The position numbers and the translations under genes were made by a program. Shown piece by piece: positions 45,518 through 54,879 of a stretch of 64,000 nucleotides of DNA. The notes under the pieces are model-generated. The model was not told the DNA's origin and did not search any database. It saw nothing but the letters and a program-made list of their open reading frames with translations. The stretch is taken from the NCBI RefSeq assembly GCF_900536025.1, contig NZ_UNOZ01000017.1:234896-298895 (forward strand), read 5' to 3'. The DNA is from Pseudomonas reidholzensis. Lineage in GTDB: Bacteria > Pseudomonadota > Gammaproteobacteria > Pseudomonadales > Pseudomonadaceae. Each line of letters opens with the position of its first letter. Within the stretch, counting starts at the first letter, position 1.

Positions 45518-46303
45518 TCACCCCGCCAGCGGCGCTGAAAAGTACCGACTGGGTATCTCACCCAGTGCGCCTTTGAACACCGTCGAAAACGCACTCGGGC
45601 TGCTATAGCCTAGCTCCATCGCAACGCGCGTGACCGCCTCCCCATTGCCCAACCGAACCACCGCCGCCAACAGGCAAGCCTGTTGCCGCCACTCCAGAAA
45701 GCTGATCCCAGTGTGCTGACGAAACTGGCGAGTGAAGGTGCGCCGGCTCATGCCCGCGCGTTCGGCCATATCATCGATGCCGGTGGCCAGACAGGGATCG
45801 GCGAGAAAGGCGCTGCACGCCTGCGCCAGACGCGGCTCGGCCGGCATCGGGGCATTCAGCGACTGTGCCGGCATCAGGGCCATTTCATGCAGCAGCAGGC
45901 CCATCAGATGGGCATCTCGCCCCTCGGCAGCATATTCAGCGGGCACGTCTACCGCCCTCTCCAGTAACTGTCGCACCAATGCCGAGACACCCAACACCTG
46001 GCAATGCCGAGAGAGGCCGACACGTTCCGCTGCGCGCGGGTGGAGGTAGGCGTTGAGCATCGTCACGGGGCCGCGCATGTGCATTGCGTGGGGCACCTGC
46101 GCAGGCACCCAGATCGCCCTCAGCGGCGGCACGGCAAAGTTGCCAGCGTCGGTTTCCACGGTGATCACGCCACAGGCGGCGTAGCCGAACTGACCCCGAC
46201 GGTGGCTGTGCATCGGGAAAAGATCGCCATCGGCGTAGTCCCTGCGCGTCACCACTATATCGCTGGCGCTGTCCTGGTAGAGCTCGGTTTCAATCTTCTG
46301 CAT
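45518..46303 (-). CDS. AraC-family transcriptional regulator
   Basis: Protein of 261 residues. An N-terminal cupin domain (FPMHSHRRGQFGYAACGV, IWVPAQVPHAMHM) precedes a C-terminal double helix-turn-helix with DMAERAGMSRRTFTRQFRQH and VAMELGYSSPSAFSTVFKGALG. It is divergent from an EamA transporter gene with 113 bases between them, so it most likely controls that transporter, as in NimR-NimT type pairs. Confidence 0.9.
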   Translation of the reverse strand: MQKIETELYQDSASDIVVTRRDYADGDLFPMHSHRRGQFGYAACGVITVETDAGNFAVPPLRAIWVPAQVPHAMHMRGPVTMLNAYLHPRAAERVGLSRHCQVLGVSALVRQLLERAVDVPAEYAAEGRDAHLMGLLLHEMALMPAQSLNAPMPAEPRLAQACSAFLADPCLATGIDDMAERAGMSRRTFTRQFRQHTGISFLEWRQQACLLAAVVRLGNGEAVTRVAMELGYSSPSAFSTVFKGALGEIPSRYFSAPLAG

Positions 46304-46416
46304 GACCCGAATTTAATGGTATTTGACCTTGAATTGAAAGCGGGCCACGCGTTGTCCGGGCATATTTCTCGCGCTTCACGGCATCCCGCCGGAGCTTGAG
46401 GAAAGAGCGCCTGACC

Positions 46417-47304
46417 ATGCAGAGAAAACATTTGATATTGGCCGTGCTGGTGACGGCGATATGGGGAGTCAACTTCCCGATCACCAAGCTCGGGCTGGCG
46501 CGCATCGACCCGCTGTTGTTGACCGCCATTCGCTTCACCCTGGCGGCGTTGCCGTGGGTATTCGTAATCAAGCGGCCGAAGGTCGCGATACGCTGGCTGG
46601 CGGGGTATGGCTTGATTTTCGGCGTGGCCATGTGGGCGCTGATCAATCTCGGGATCGCCATGGGCGTGCCGCCCGGCAGCGCGGCGCTGCTGATTCAGTT
46701 CAGTGCGTTTTTCACGCTGGGCTGGGGCGTGCTGTTGTTTCGCGAGCGCCTGACCGGGCCGCAGGTGCTCGGCATGCTGCTGGCGGCAATCGGCCTGGTG
46801 GGCATCCTGATGGGCAGCACTGGTCAGGCGACGACGGTGGGTTTCCTGCTGGTGATGGTCAGCGCGCTGGCCTGGAGTGTCGGCAACGTGATCATCAAGC
46901 TGTCCAAGGTGAGGGAGATCTTTGCGTTCGTGGTTTGGGCCAGTCTGTTTGCGCCGATCCCGTTGTTGTTGCTGACCTGGTGGCTGCATGGCGCGACACC
47001 CTTTATCGCCCTGCCCTCGCAAGTGGATGGCGTGGCGGTACTGTCGTTGGCGTTCCAGGTGTATGCGGCGACCCACTTCTGCTATTGGGGCTGGAACCTG
47101 TTGCTGCGTGAATATCCAGCCTCGCAGGTGGCGCCGTTGTCGCTGTTGATTCCGGTGTTCGGGATGGTCAGTTCGGTCTTTATCGTCGATCAGGTTCCGA
47201 GTGGATTGGACTGGATGTGCACCGCCCTGATTCTGTCGGCCCTGGCGGTTGGCATGATCAAAGTCCCCGCGAATGGAGGGTTTCGGATTCGATTACCAAA
47301 GTGA
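46417..47304 (+). CDS. EamA-family (DMT) exporter
   Basis: Inner-membrane protein of 295 residues with ten hydrophobic helices in two EamA repeats (LVTAIWGVNFPITKLGL, then SALAWSVGNVIIKLSK at the start of the second half). DMT proteins export amino acids or metabolites; substrate unknown. ATG 46417 is preferred to a TTG at 46396. It is divergent from its probable AraC regulator. Confidence 0.88.
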   Translation: MQRKHLILAVLVTAIWGVNFPITKLGLARIDPLLLTAIRFTLAALPWVFVIKRPKVAIRWLAGYGLIFGVAMWALINLGIAMGVPPGSAALLIQFSAFFTLGWGVLLFRERLTGPQVLGMLLAAIGLVGILMGSTGQATTVGFLLVMVSALAWSVGNVIIKLSKVREIFAFVVWASLFAPIPLLLLTWWLHGATPFIALPSQVDGVAVLSLAFQVYAATHFCYWGWNLLLREYPASQVAPLSLLIPVFGMVSSVFIVDQVPSGLDWMCTALILSALAVGMIKVPANGGFRIRLPK

Positions 47305-47759
47305 GATCGAGAATGGGGCTGCTTTGCAGTCCTTCGCGGCGTCCCGGTGAATCGCTCCCACCGGGTTAGATAGCGGGTCCATTGTCATAGTATGTCCTCA
47401 AATAAGCGCCAGCCTTTGAAATAGAGCTATCCCTGCTTCAGGCTCGGCAAAACCACCCTGAGACTCACGAGCAAATGCATTGACAAGCATTTTCCCCCTT
47501 GTTAATAATCGGCAAAGTCGTACGACAACACACAACAAAAACAACAAACCAGTGAATCCCCTATGACGACCTCAGCCGCTCGCCTCGCTGTTCGCTTTCA
47601 CCCTCGCCCTCATTCCAGTGTTGCCAGAGGCACCTAGCCCTCTGCCAGCAGGCTTCACGCCTATTGCCTGACCGGCCACCCTTTCCAATCGCCACTGCCG
47701 CTGGCTGCTCATCCGCGCCCGGCATACGGACAGCTTTACCCTCAGGGAGCACAACAATA
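47305..47759 (+). promoter_or_regulatory. Promoter, operator and long leader of the OprD-type porin gene
   Basis: TTGACA (47480-47485), a 17-base spacer and TAATAAT (47503-47509) form a strong sigma-70 promoter. GTCGTACGAC (47517-47526), a perfect 10-base palindrome extended to GTCGTACGACAAC, overlaps the start of transcription. It resembles operators of FadR-subfamily GntR repressors. About 235 bases of leader follow. They contain a possible 24-codon frame at 47563-47637 but no supported gene. Confidence 0.7.
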
Positions 47760-48998
47760 ATGAAAATCCGCCAACACCTACCCCTCGCCCTGCTCAGCGC
47801 CACCGCGCTTGGTGCCCTGCCGCAAGCCGTCATGGCTGCCGGTTTCGTCGAGGACGCCAAGGCCACGCTGGGCCTGCGCAACTTCTACATCAACCGCAAC
47901 TTCGTTGACCCGAGCAACCCTCAAAGCAAGGCCGAGGAATGGACCCAGAGCTTTATCCTCGACGCGCGCTCGGGCTTCACCGAGGGGCCGATCGGCTTCG
48001 GCGTGGACGTGCTCGGGATGTGGTCGGTCAAGCTCGATGGCGGTGGCGGCACCTACGGCACGGCCCTGCTGCCGCGCCATGACGATGGACGCCCGGCCGA
48101 TGACTACGGGCGCCTGGCGGTGGCGGGCAAGGCGCGGATCTCGAAAACCGAACTGAAGATCGGTGAGTGGATGCCGGTGCTGCCGATCCTGCGTGCGGAC
48201 GATGGGCGCTCGCTGCCGCAGACCCTGCGCGGTGGCCAGGTGACGTCCAATGAGATCGCCGGGCTGACCCTCTACGGCGGGCAGTTCCGCGCCAACAGCC
48301 CGCGCAACGATGCGAGCATGGAAGACATGGGATACGGCGGTGCCCTGTCCGATCGCTTCAACTTCGTCGGCGGCGAATACAAGTTCAACCAGGACCGCAC
48401 GCTGTTCGGGCTGTGGAATGCGGTGCTCAAGGACGTGTACCAGCAGCAGTACCTGCAGGTCAGCCACAGCCAGCCGGTCGGCAGCTGGACGCTGGGCGCC
48501 AACCTGGGCTACTTCCAGGGTGAAGAAGACGGCGCCGAGCGCGCCGGCAAGCTGGACAACAAGACCTACTCGGGGATGTTCTCGGCCAAGGTCGGCGGCA
48601 ACACGTTCTGGGTCGGGCTGCAGAAGGTCAGTGGCGATACCTGGATGCGGGTCAACGGCACCAGCGGCGGGACGCTGGCCAACGACAGCTACAACGCCAG
48701 TTTCGACAACGCCAACGAGCGCTCGTGGCAGGTCCGCCATGACTTCAACTTCGTCACCGTGGGGGTGCCGGGGCTGACCTTGATGAACCGCTATATCAGC
48801 GGGCGCGAGGTGCACAGTGGGGCGGTGACCGATGGCAAGGAGTGGGTGCGTGAGTCGGAGCTGGCCTACGTGATCCAGAGCGGGACGTTCAAGGACCTCA
48901 GCGTGAAGTGGCGCAACTCGACGATTCGTCGGGACTTCAGCAACAACGAGTTCGACGAGAACCGGCTGATCTTCAACTATCCGCTGTCGATTCTGTAA
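47760..48998 (+). CDS. OprD-family outer-membrane porin
   Basis: Protein of 412 residues. Signal peptide to AVMAA, then FVEDAKATLGLRNFYINRNF, the typical OprD N terminus, and DARSGFTEGPIGFGVDVLGM. It has 18-stranded barrel character with KISKTELKIGEWMPVLPI-like loops and a C terminus NRLIFNYPLSIL. The family takes up small carboxylates, amino acids or sugar acids. Shared promoter design with udh suggests entry of uronates or aldarates. Confidence 0.9.
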   Translation: MKIRQHLPLALLSATALGALPQAVMAAGFVEDAKATLGLRNFYINRNFVDPSNPQSKAEEWTQSFILDARSGFTEGPIGFGVDVLGMWSVKLDGGGGTYGTALLPRHDDGRPADDYGRLAVAGKARISKTELKIGEWMPVLPILRADDGRSLPQTLRGGQVTSNEIAGLTLYGGQFRANSPRNDASMEDMGYGGALSDRFNFVGGEYKFNQDRTLFGLWNAVLKDVYQQQYLQVSHSQPVGSWTLGANLGYFQGEEDGAERAGKLDNKTYSGMFSAKVGGNTFWVGLQKVSGDTWMRVNGTSGGTLANDSYNASFDNANERSWQVRHDFNFVTVGVPGLTLMNRYISGREVHSGAVTDGKEWVRESELAYVIQSGTFKDLSVKWRNSTIRRDFSNNEFDENRLIFNYPLSIL

Positions 48999-49008
48999 GT
49001 GGCACCCG

Positions 49009-49117
49009 TGCCGGCCTCTTCGCGGGTAAACCCGCGCCTGCAGGATCCCTGCAAGGCCCACATCTGGGAGCGAGCACAGATCCTGTGGGAGCGGGTTTAC
49101 CCGCGAATAGGCCGGCA
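49009..49117. repeat. REP inverted pair between porin and udh
   Basis: TGCCGGCCTCTTCGCGGGTA at 49009 is matched by the inverted copy ending ACCCGCGAATAGGCCGGCA at 49117. Confidence 0.82.
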
Positions 49118-49158
49118 CTGGCTGCACTAGGCTGACGGCAAAAACCCTACGCCGAGCA

Positions 49159-49206
49159 TTGACAAGCCCGGGAATCCCTACCGATAATTCAGGCCGGTCA
49201 TACGAC
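49159..49206 (+). promoter_or_regulatory. Promoter and operator of the uronate dehydrogenase operon
   Basis: TTGACA (49159-49164) and GATAAT (49183-49188) form a sigma-70 promoter. GTCATACGAC (49197-49206) overlaps the expected start and is nearly the same as GTCGTACGAC in front of the porin gene, at the same distance from the -10. ACGACAAC follows the motif in both. Confidence 0.72.
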
Positions 49207-49239
49207 AACCTACAACAACTCCAAACAAACGAGCTTGCC

Positions 49240-50046
49240 ATGACTATCACACCGTTCAAGCGCCTGCTGCTCACCGGAGCCGCAGGCGGCCTCGGCAAAG
49301 TGCTTCGTGAGCGCCTCAAGGGTTCTGCCGAAATCCTCCGGCTGTCCGATATCAGCCCCATGGCGCCGACCACCGGACCCCACGAAGAAGTCGTCGAATG
49401 CGACCTGGCTGACAAAACCGCCGTGCACCACCTGGTCGAGGGCGTCGATGCCATCTGCCACTTTGGCGGTGTGTCGGTCGAGCGGCCGTTCGAGGAAATC
49501 CTCGGGCCGAACATCTGCGGCGTGTTCCACCTCTACGAGGCGGCGCGCAAGCATGGGGTCAAGCGGATCATCTTCGCCAGCTCCAACCACACCATCGGCT
49601 TCTACCAGCAGGACCAGCGCATCGACGCCCAGGCCCTGCGCCGCCCCGACGGCTACTACGGCCTGTCCAAGTGCTACGGCGAAGACCTCGCCAGCTTCTA
49701 TTTCGACCGCTATGGCATCGAGACCGTGAGCATCCGTATCGGCTCGTCGTTCCCCGAGCCGCAGAACCGGCGGATGCTCAGCACCTGGCTGAGCTACGAC
49801 GACCTGACCGCCCTGATCGAGCGCGGCCTGTTCACCCCCGACGTTGGCCACACGGTGGTCTACGGCGCCTCGGCCAACCGCGACGTCTGGTGGGACAACC
49901 GCTTTGCCGCGCACCTGGGCTACCAGCCCAAGGACACCTCCGAAGTGTTCCGCGCCAAGGTCGAAGCGCAACCGGCGCCTGCTGCCGACGATCCGTCGAT
50001 GGTCTATCACGGTGGCGCCTTCGTCGCTGCGGGACCGTTCGACTGA
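49240..50046 (+). CDS. udh: Uronate dehydrogenase (NAD-dependent)
   Basis: Short-chain dehydrogenase of 268 residues in the extended family. NAD motif LLTGAAGGLGKVLRE, IIFASSNHTIGFY and the catalytic Tyr-Lys in GYYGLSKCYGE. SIRIGSSFPEPQNRRMLSTW matches known pseudomonad Udh sequences from memory. It oxidises glucuronate and galacturonate to aldarolactones, first step of the oxidative uronate route. First gene of the operon that continues through the lactonase and TRAP genes. Confidence 0.93.
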   Translation: MTITPFKRLLLTGAAGGLGKVLRERLKGSAEILRLSDISPMAPTTGPHEEVVECDLADKTAVHHLVEGVDAICHFGGVSVERPFEEILGPNICGVFHLYEAARKHGVKRIIFASSNHTIGFYQQDQRIDAQALRRPDGYYGLSKCYGEDLASFYFDRYGIETVSIRIGSSFPEPQNRRMLSTWLSYDDLTALIERGLFTPDVGHTVVYGASANRDVWWDNRFAAHLGYQPKDTSEVFRAKVEAQPAPAADDPSMVYHGGAFVAAGPFD

Positions 50047-50080
50047 TCCCATCCCCTAGCGCGCAAGGAGGCCGGCCACA

Positions 50081-50971
50081 ATGCACTGCGAACTGATCGT
50101 CGACGCCCGCAACGCCACCGGCGAAAGCCCGGTCTGGCACCCCACTGAAAACGCCCTGTACTGGGTCGATATCCCAGCCGGCCAACTGCACCGTTGGCGC
50201 GCCAGCGATGGCGCGCACCAGCACTGGCAGGCCAACGAGATGCTCGCCTGCATCGCCCGCTGCGCCAGCCCCGACCGTGGCTGGATCGCCGGCATGCAGA
50301 GCGGCGTGTTTCAGCTGACCGTCAACGCCCAGGGCACGCTCGACAGCCGGCTGCTCAGCCCGGTCGAACATGCCCGCGAGGGCATGCGCTTCAATGATGG
50401 CCGCTGCGACCGCCAAGGACGTTTCTGGGCCGGCAGCATGCTGATGGACATGCAACAGGGCGCGCGCGTCGGCGCACTCTATCGCCAAGGTGGCGAAGGC
50501 CAGGCGCTGCGCCTGCAGCTGGACGACCTGATCGTGCCCAATGGCCTGGCGTTCAGCCCGGACGGCACGCGCATGTACCTCTCCGACTCACACCCTGACG
50601 TGCAGGCCATCTGGGCCTTCGACTATGACATCGACAGCGGCACGCCGCACAACCGGCGGCTGTTCGTCGACATGCGCGAATACCCCGGGCGCCCTGACGG
50701 CGCGGCGGTCGATGCCGAGGGCGGCTACTGGATCTGCGGCAATGACGCAGGCCTGGTGCACCGCTTCACGCCGGATGGCCGACTGGACCGCTCGCTCAGC
50801 GTGCCGGTGAAAAAACCGGCGATGTGCGCCTTCGGCGGCGCCGGCCTGGACACCCTGTTCGTCACCTCGATACGCCCTGCGGGCGACCTCGCCGACCAGC
50901 CCCTGGCGGGCGGCGTGTTCGCCCTCAACCCCGGCGTCAAAGGCTTGGAGGAGCCGGCGTACCGGGGCTGA
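50081..50971 (+). CDS. SMP-30/gluconolactonase family sugar lactonase
   Basis: Six-bladed beta-propeller enzyme of 296 residues with GESPVWHPTENALYWVDI (metal-ligand Glu), RFNDGRCDRQGRFWAGSM, LIVPNGLAFSPDGTRMYLSDS (Asn and Asp ligands) and GRPDGAAVDAEGGYWICG. The position right after udh makes the udh product, a hexaro-lactone, the most likely substrate. AAGGAGG lies before the ATG. Confidence 0.9.
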   Translation: MHCELIVDARNATGESPVWHPTENALYWVDIPAGQLHRWRASDGAHQHWQANEMLACIARCASPDRGWIAGMQSGVFQLTVNAQGTLDSRLLSPVEHAREGMRFNDGRCDRQGRFWAGSMLMDMQQGARVGALYRQGGEGQALRLQLDDLIVPNGLAFSPDGTRMYLSDSHPDVQAIWAFDYDIDSGTPHNRRLFVDMREYPGRPDGAAVDAEGGYWICGNDAGLVHRFTPDGRLDRSLSVPVKKPAMCAFGGAGLDTLFVTSIRPAGDLADQPLAGGVFALNPGVKGLEEPAYRG

Positions 50972-51027
50972 AACAGACACTGCCAGACACGAACGAAACC
51001 ACATAATAACAACACCGGAGTTTCATC

Positions 51028-51999
51028 ATGATCTTCAAACGCAAGCTGCTCCTTGCTGTACTCCCGTTCGCCTTCACCCTCTCCAGCGCCGCGCATGCGC
51101 TGGACATCAAGTTCGCTGAAATCCACCCGGCCGGCTACCCGACGGTGGTCGCCGAGCAGAACATGGGCAAGAAGCTCGAGGCCGCCAGCAATGGCGAAAT
51201 CACCTTCAAGATGTTCGCCGGTGGCGTGCTCGGCTCCGAGAAGGAAGTGATCGAGCAGGCACAGATCGGCGCGGTGCAGATGACCCGGGTGAGCCTGGGC
51301 ATCGTCGGCCCGGTGGTGCCGGATGTGAACGTGTTCAACATGCCGTTCGTGTTCCGCGACCACGACCACATGCGCAAGATCATCGATGGCGAGATCGGCC
51401 AGGAGATCCTCGACAAGATCACCAACTCCGAATTCAACCTGGTCGCCCTGGCCTGGATGGATGGCGGCACGCGCAGCCTCTACACCAAGAAGCCGGTGCG
51501 CAAGATCGAAGACCTCAAGGGCATGAAGATCCGCGTCCAGGGCAACCCGCTGTTCCTCGACATGATGAACGCCATGGGCGGCAACGGCATCGCCATGGAC
51601 ACCGGGGAGATCTTCAGCGCCCTGCAGACCGGGGTGATCGACGGCGCCGAAAACAACCCGCCGACCCTGCTCGAACACAACCACTTCCAGAGCGCCAAGT
51701 ACTTCACCCTGACCGGTCACCTGATCCTGCCGGAGCCGGTGGTGATGTCCAAGACCACCTGGGACAAGCTCACCCCCGAGCAGCAGACCCTGGTGAAAAA
51801 GGTCGCCCGCGAGGCGCAGATGGAAGAGCGCGCCCTGTGGGACGCCAAATCCGCCGCCAGCGAAGAGAAACTCAAGGCGGCCGGGGTCGAGTTCATCGAG
51901 GTCGACAAGAAGCCGTTCTATGACGCCACCGCGCCGGTGCGCGAGAAGTACGGTGCGCAGTACGCCGACCTGATGAAGCGAATCGCCGACGTCCAGTAA
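51028..51999 (+). CDS. TRAP transporter substrate-binding protein (DctP type)
   Basis: Periplasmic protein of 323 residues: signal peptide to AHA, then LDIKFAEIHPAGYPTVVAEQ, FKMFAGGVLGSEKEVIEQAQ and KKPVRKIEDLKGMKIRVQGN, where the conserved Arg (KIRV) binds the substrate carboxylate. The GAENNPPTLLEHNHF segment occurs in uronate-binding members. It delivers substrate to the DctQM permease encoded next, presumably glucuronate or galacturonate. Confidence 0.93.
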   Translation: MIFKRKLLLAVLPFAFTLSSAAHALDIKFAEIHPAGYPTVVAEQNMGKKLEAASNGEITFKMFAGGVLGSEKEVIEQAQIGAVQMTRVSLGIVGPVVPDVNVFNMPFVFRDHDHMRKIIDGEIGQEILDKITNSEFNLVALAWMDGGTRSLYTKKPVRKIEDLKGMKIRVQGNPLFLDMMNAMGGNGIAMDTGEIFSALQTGVIDGAENNPPTLLEHNHFQSAKYFTLTGHLILPEPVVMSKTTWDKLTPEQQTLVKKVAREAQMEERALWDAKSAASEEKLKAAGVEFIEVDKKPFYDATAPVREKYGAQYADLMKRIADVQ

Positions 52000-52066
52000 C
52001 CCGACGCCGTTGCCAGATGACTCCCGCAGCGCGGCGGATGCCGCCGCGCCGCTTCGGTGATGCCTT

Positions 52067-52594
52067 ATGAAAAGCGCTTTCCTGCGTCTGAACGACGCGT
52101 TGTACACCAGCTGCATCTGGGTTGCGGGTCTGTCGATCCTGACCATGACGCTGATCATTCCCTGGGGCATCTTTGCCCGCTACGTGCTCGGCACCGGCTC
52201 CAGTTGGCCCGAGCCGGTGGCGATCCTGCTGATGGTGGTGTTCGCCTTCATCGGCGCCGCGGCCAGCTACCGGGCCGGCGCGCACATGGCGGTGGCGATG
52301 GTCACCGACCGCCTGCCGCCGGCGCAGCGCAAGGCCGCGGCGCTGGTGGTGCAAGTGCTGATGCTGCTGGTGTGTGCGTTCATGACCTACTACGGCTTCA
52401 GGCTGTGCATGACCACCTGGAACCAGTTTCTCGCCACCCTGCCGTCGATCCGGGTCGGCATGACCTATGCGCCCATCCCGATCGGCGGCGCCCTCACGCT
52501 GATGTTCGTCGTGGAAAAGATCCTCTACGGCGACCAGGGCCACCGCAAGGTGATGCGCTTCGACGTGGTCGAAGAAAACGAAGGAGCGGCATAA
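52067..52594 (+). CDS. TRAP transporter small permease (DctQ type)
   Basis: Protein of 175 residues with four membrane helices. It contains WPEPVAILLMVVFAFIGAAASYR, a DctQ signature region, and IRVGMTYAPIPIGG near the C terminus. Its stop codon is immediately followed by the ATG of the large permease (TAAATG), so translation is coupled. Confidence 0.9.
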   Translation: MKSAFLRLNDALYTSCIWVAGLSILTMTLIIPWGIFARYVLGTGSSWPEPVAILLMVVFAFIGAAASYRAGAHMAVAMVTDRLPPAQRKAAALVVQVLMLLVCAFMTYYGFRLCMTTWNQFLATLPSIRVGMTYAPIPIGGALTLMFVVEKILYGDQGHRKVMRFDVVEENEGAA

Positions 52595-53875
52595 ATGGAT
52601 GCGTTCATTCTGTTGGGCAGTTTCATTGCACTGATCCTGCTGGGCATGCCGGTGGCGTACGCGCTGGGCCTGGCCGCACTGATCGGCGCCTGGTGGATCG
52701 ACATCCCGCTGCAGGCGATGATGATCCAGGTCGCCAGTGGGGTTAACAAGTTCTCGCTGCTGGCCATTCCGTTCTTCGTGCTGGCCGGCGCGATCATGGC
52801 CGAAGGCGGCATGTCACGGCGGCTGGTGGCGTTCGCCGGGGTGCTGGTGGGGTTTGTTCGCGGCGGCCTGTCGCTGGTCAACATCACCGCCTCGACGTTC
52901 TTCGGGGCGATCTCCGGCTCGTCGGTGGCCGACACCGCCTCGGTCGGTTCGGTGCTGATCCCGGAAATGGAGCGCAAAGGCTACCCGCGTGAGTTCTCCA
53001 CGGCCGTGACCGTCAGCGGTTCGGTGCAGGCGCTGCTCACCCCGCCCAGCCACAACTCGGTGCTGTACTCGCTGGCGGCGGGCGGCACGGTGTCGATCGC
53101 CTCGCTGTTCATGGCTGGGGGGATGCCCGGGCTGCTGATGAGCGCGGTGCTGATGGGCCTGTGCCTGATCTTCGCCAAGCGGCGCAATTACCCCAAGGGC
53201 GAGGTGATCCCGCTGCGCCAGGCGCTGAAGATCGCCGGCGAGGCGCTGTGGGGCCTGATGGCGATGGTGATCATCCTCGGCGGCATTCTCTCGGGGGTGT
53301 TCACCGCCACCGAGTCGGCGGCCATTGCGGTGGTCTGGTCGTTCTTCGTGACCATGTTCATCTACCGCGACTACAAGTGGCGTGACCTGCCCAAACTGAT
53401 GCACCGCACGGTACGGACCATCTCTATCGTGATGATCCTGATCGGCTTTGCCGCCAGCTTCGGCTATGTCATGACGCTGATGCAGATCCCGTCGAAGATC
53501 ACCACGATGTTCCTGACCCTGTCGGACAACCGCTACGTGATCCTCATGTGCATCAACTTCATGCTGCTGCTGTTGGGCACGGTGATGGACATGGCGCCGC
53601 TGATCCTGATCCTCACGCCGATCCTGCTGCCGGTGATCACCGGCATCGGCGTCGACCCGGTGCAGTTCGGCATGATCATGCTGGTCAACCTCGGCATCGG
53701 CCTGATCACGCCACCGGTGGGTGCGGTGCTGTTCGTCGGCTCGGCGATCGGCAAGGTCAGCATCGAGGCCACGGTCAAGGCGCTGCTGCCGTTCTACGTG
53801 GCGCTGTTCCTGGTACTGATGGCGGTGACCTACATCCCGGCAATCTCCCTCTGGCTGCCGAGCGTGGTGCTGTAA
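52595..53875 (+). CDS. TRAP transporter large permease (DctM type)
   Basis: Protein of 426 residues with about 12 membrane segments. Signature blocks are NKFSLLAIPFFVLAGAIMAEGG, SSVADTASVGSVLIPEMERKGYP, LTPPSHNSVLYSLAAGG and NLGIGLITPPVGAVLFVGSA. With the two preceding genes it forms a sodium-driven TRAP transporter. A GC-rich hairpin follows the stop. Confidence 0.94.
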   Translation: MDAFILLGSFIALILLGMPVAYALGLAALIGAWWIDIPLQAMMIQVASGVNKFSLLAIPFFVLAGAIMAEGGMSRRLVAFAGVLVGFVRGGLSLVNITASTFFGAISGSSVADTASVGSVLIPEMERKGYPREFSTAVTVSGSVQALLTPPSHNSVLYSLAAGGTVSIASLFMAGGMPGLLMSAVLMGLCLIFAKRRNYPKGEVIPLRQALKIAGEALWGLMAMVIILGGILSGVFTATESAAIAVVWSFFVTMFIYRDYKWRDLPKLMHRTVRTISIVMILIGFAASFGYVMTLMQIPSKITTMFLTLSDNRYVILMCINFMLLLLGTVMDMAPLILILTPILLPVITGIGVDPVQFGMIMLVNLGIGLITPPVGAVLFVGSAIGKVSIEATVKALLPFYVALFLVLMAVTYIPAISLWLPSVVL

Positions 53876-53880
53876 CCCTC

Positions 53881-53903
53881 GGGCGGGCCTGCCGGGCCCG
53901 CCC
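53881..53903 (+). terminator. GC-rich hairpin after the TRAP operon
   Basis: GGGCGGGCC and GGCCCGCCC are inverted around a five-base loop. There is no T run, so it may be an attenuator rather than a full terminator before the EamA gene. Confidence 0.45.
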
Positions 53904-53928
53904 TCCTCCCGCAAATGGATTTGTGCCC

Positions 53929-54855
53929 ATGGCTGTCCCCTCTGCTGTAAACCCTACCCTCTTCCCGCGCAAGCTGGCGGTGGCCCTCCTGGCCCTGCTG
54001 GCGTGCTCGTTTGCCGGCAACCACATTGCCGCGCGGATCGCCTTCGACGACGACACCGGGGTGTTGCTGGCGATCCTCTGTCGCTCGGGCATCACCCTGT
54101 TGGCGCTGACCGCGCTGGTCCTCTGGCAGCGCCAGCCGCTGGGCCTGCCGGCGGGCTCGCGGCGCTGGCAACTGCTCCTGGGCCTGCTGATCGCCACCCA
54201 GAGCCTGTGCCTGTACTCGGCCGTGGCGCGCATCCCGGTGGCGCTGGCACTGCTGGTCGGCAACACCTTCCCGATGTTGCTGGCGCTGCTCAGCTGGGCG
54301 CTGGGCGGGCCGCGCCCGAGCCGCCGCACGGTGCTGCTGATGGGGCTGATCCTGGTCGGCCTGGTGCTGGCCCTGGACGTGCCGTCGCGCCTGGCCGACA
54401 GCAGCGATGCCAACCCTGACTGGACGCTCGGCGTCGGTCTGGCGTTCTGCGCGGCCTGCGTGTTCGCCTGCGCGCTGTGGATCACCGACCACAAGCTGGC
54501 CAGCGTGCGCGGGCCGGTGCGCAGCCTGCTGACCCTGCTGATCGTGTTCGCCAGCATGCTCGTCGCCGGGTTTGGTGGCTGGGTACCGGCAGGGCTGTCG
54601 GTACCGGCCAGCAGTACCGGCTGGCTGGCCCTGGCGAGCCTGGTGGTGCTGTACGGGGTGGCGTTCACCTTGCTGTTCGTCTGCGTGCCGCGGCTGAACA
54701 TGGCGCACAACGCGCCGGTGATGAACATCGAGCCGATCGCCACCTTGCTGCTCGGCTGGGCCCTGCTCGACCAGCGCCTGAGCACCCTGCAACTGATCGG
54801 TGGCGCGGTGGTGGTGTGCGGGATCGTCCTGCTGACCTACCGCCGACCGACCTGA
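53929..54855 (+). CDS. EamA-family (DMT) transporter
   Basis: Protein of 308 residues with ten hydrophobic helices and two EamA repeats (ALLACSFAGNHIAARIAFDD, then VGLAFCAACVFACALWITDH). It follows the TRAP genes by 53 bases on the same strand and precedes the epimerase gene by 24, so it probably belongs to the same transcript. ATG 53929 is taken; GTG 53923 is possible. It may export a pathway intermediate; substrate unknown. Confidence 0.87.
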   Translation: MAVPSAVNPTLFPRKLAVALLALLACSFAGNHIAARIAFDDDTGVLLAILCRSGITLLALTALVLWQRQPLGLPAGSRRWQLLLGLLIATQSLCLYSAVARIPVALALLVGNTFPMLLALLSWALGGPRPSRRTVLLMGLILVGLVLALDVPSRLADSSDANPDWTLGVGLAFCAACVFACALWITDHKLASVRGPVRSLLTLLIVFASMLVAGFGGWVPAGLSVPASSTGWLALASLVVLYGVAFTLLFVCVPRLNMAHNAPVMNIEPIATLLLGWALLDQRLSTLQLIGGAVVVCGIVLLTYRRPT

Positions 54856-54879
54856 TCGACCTTTCCAAGGAACCTGTTG

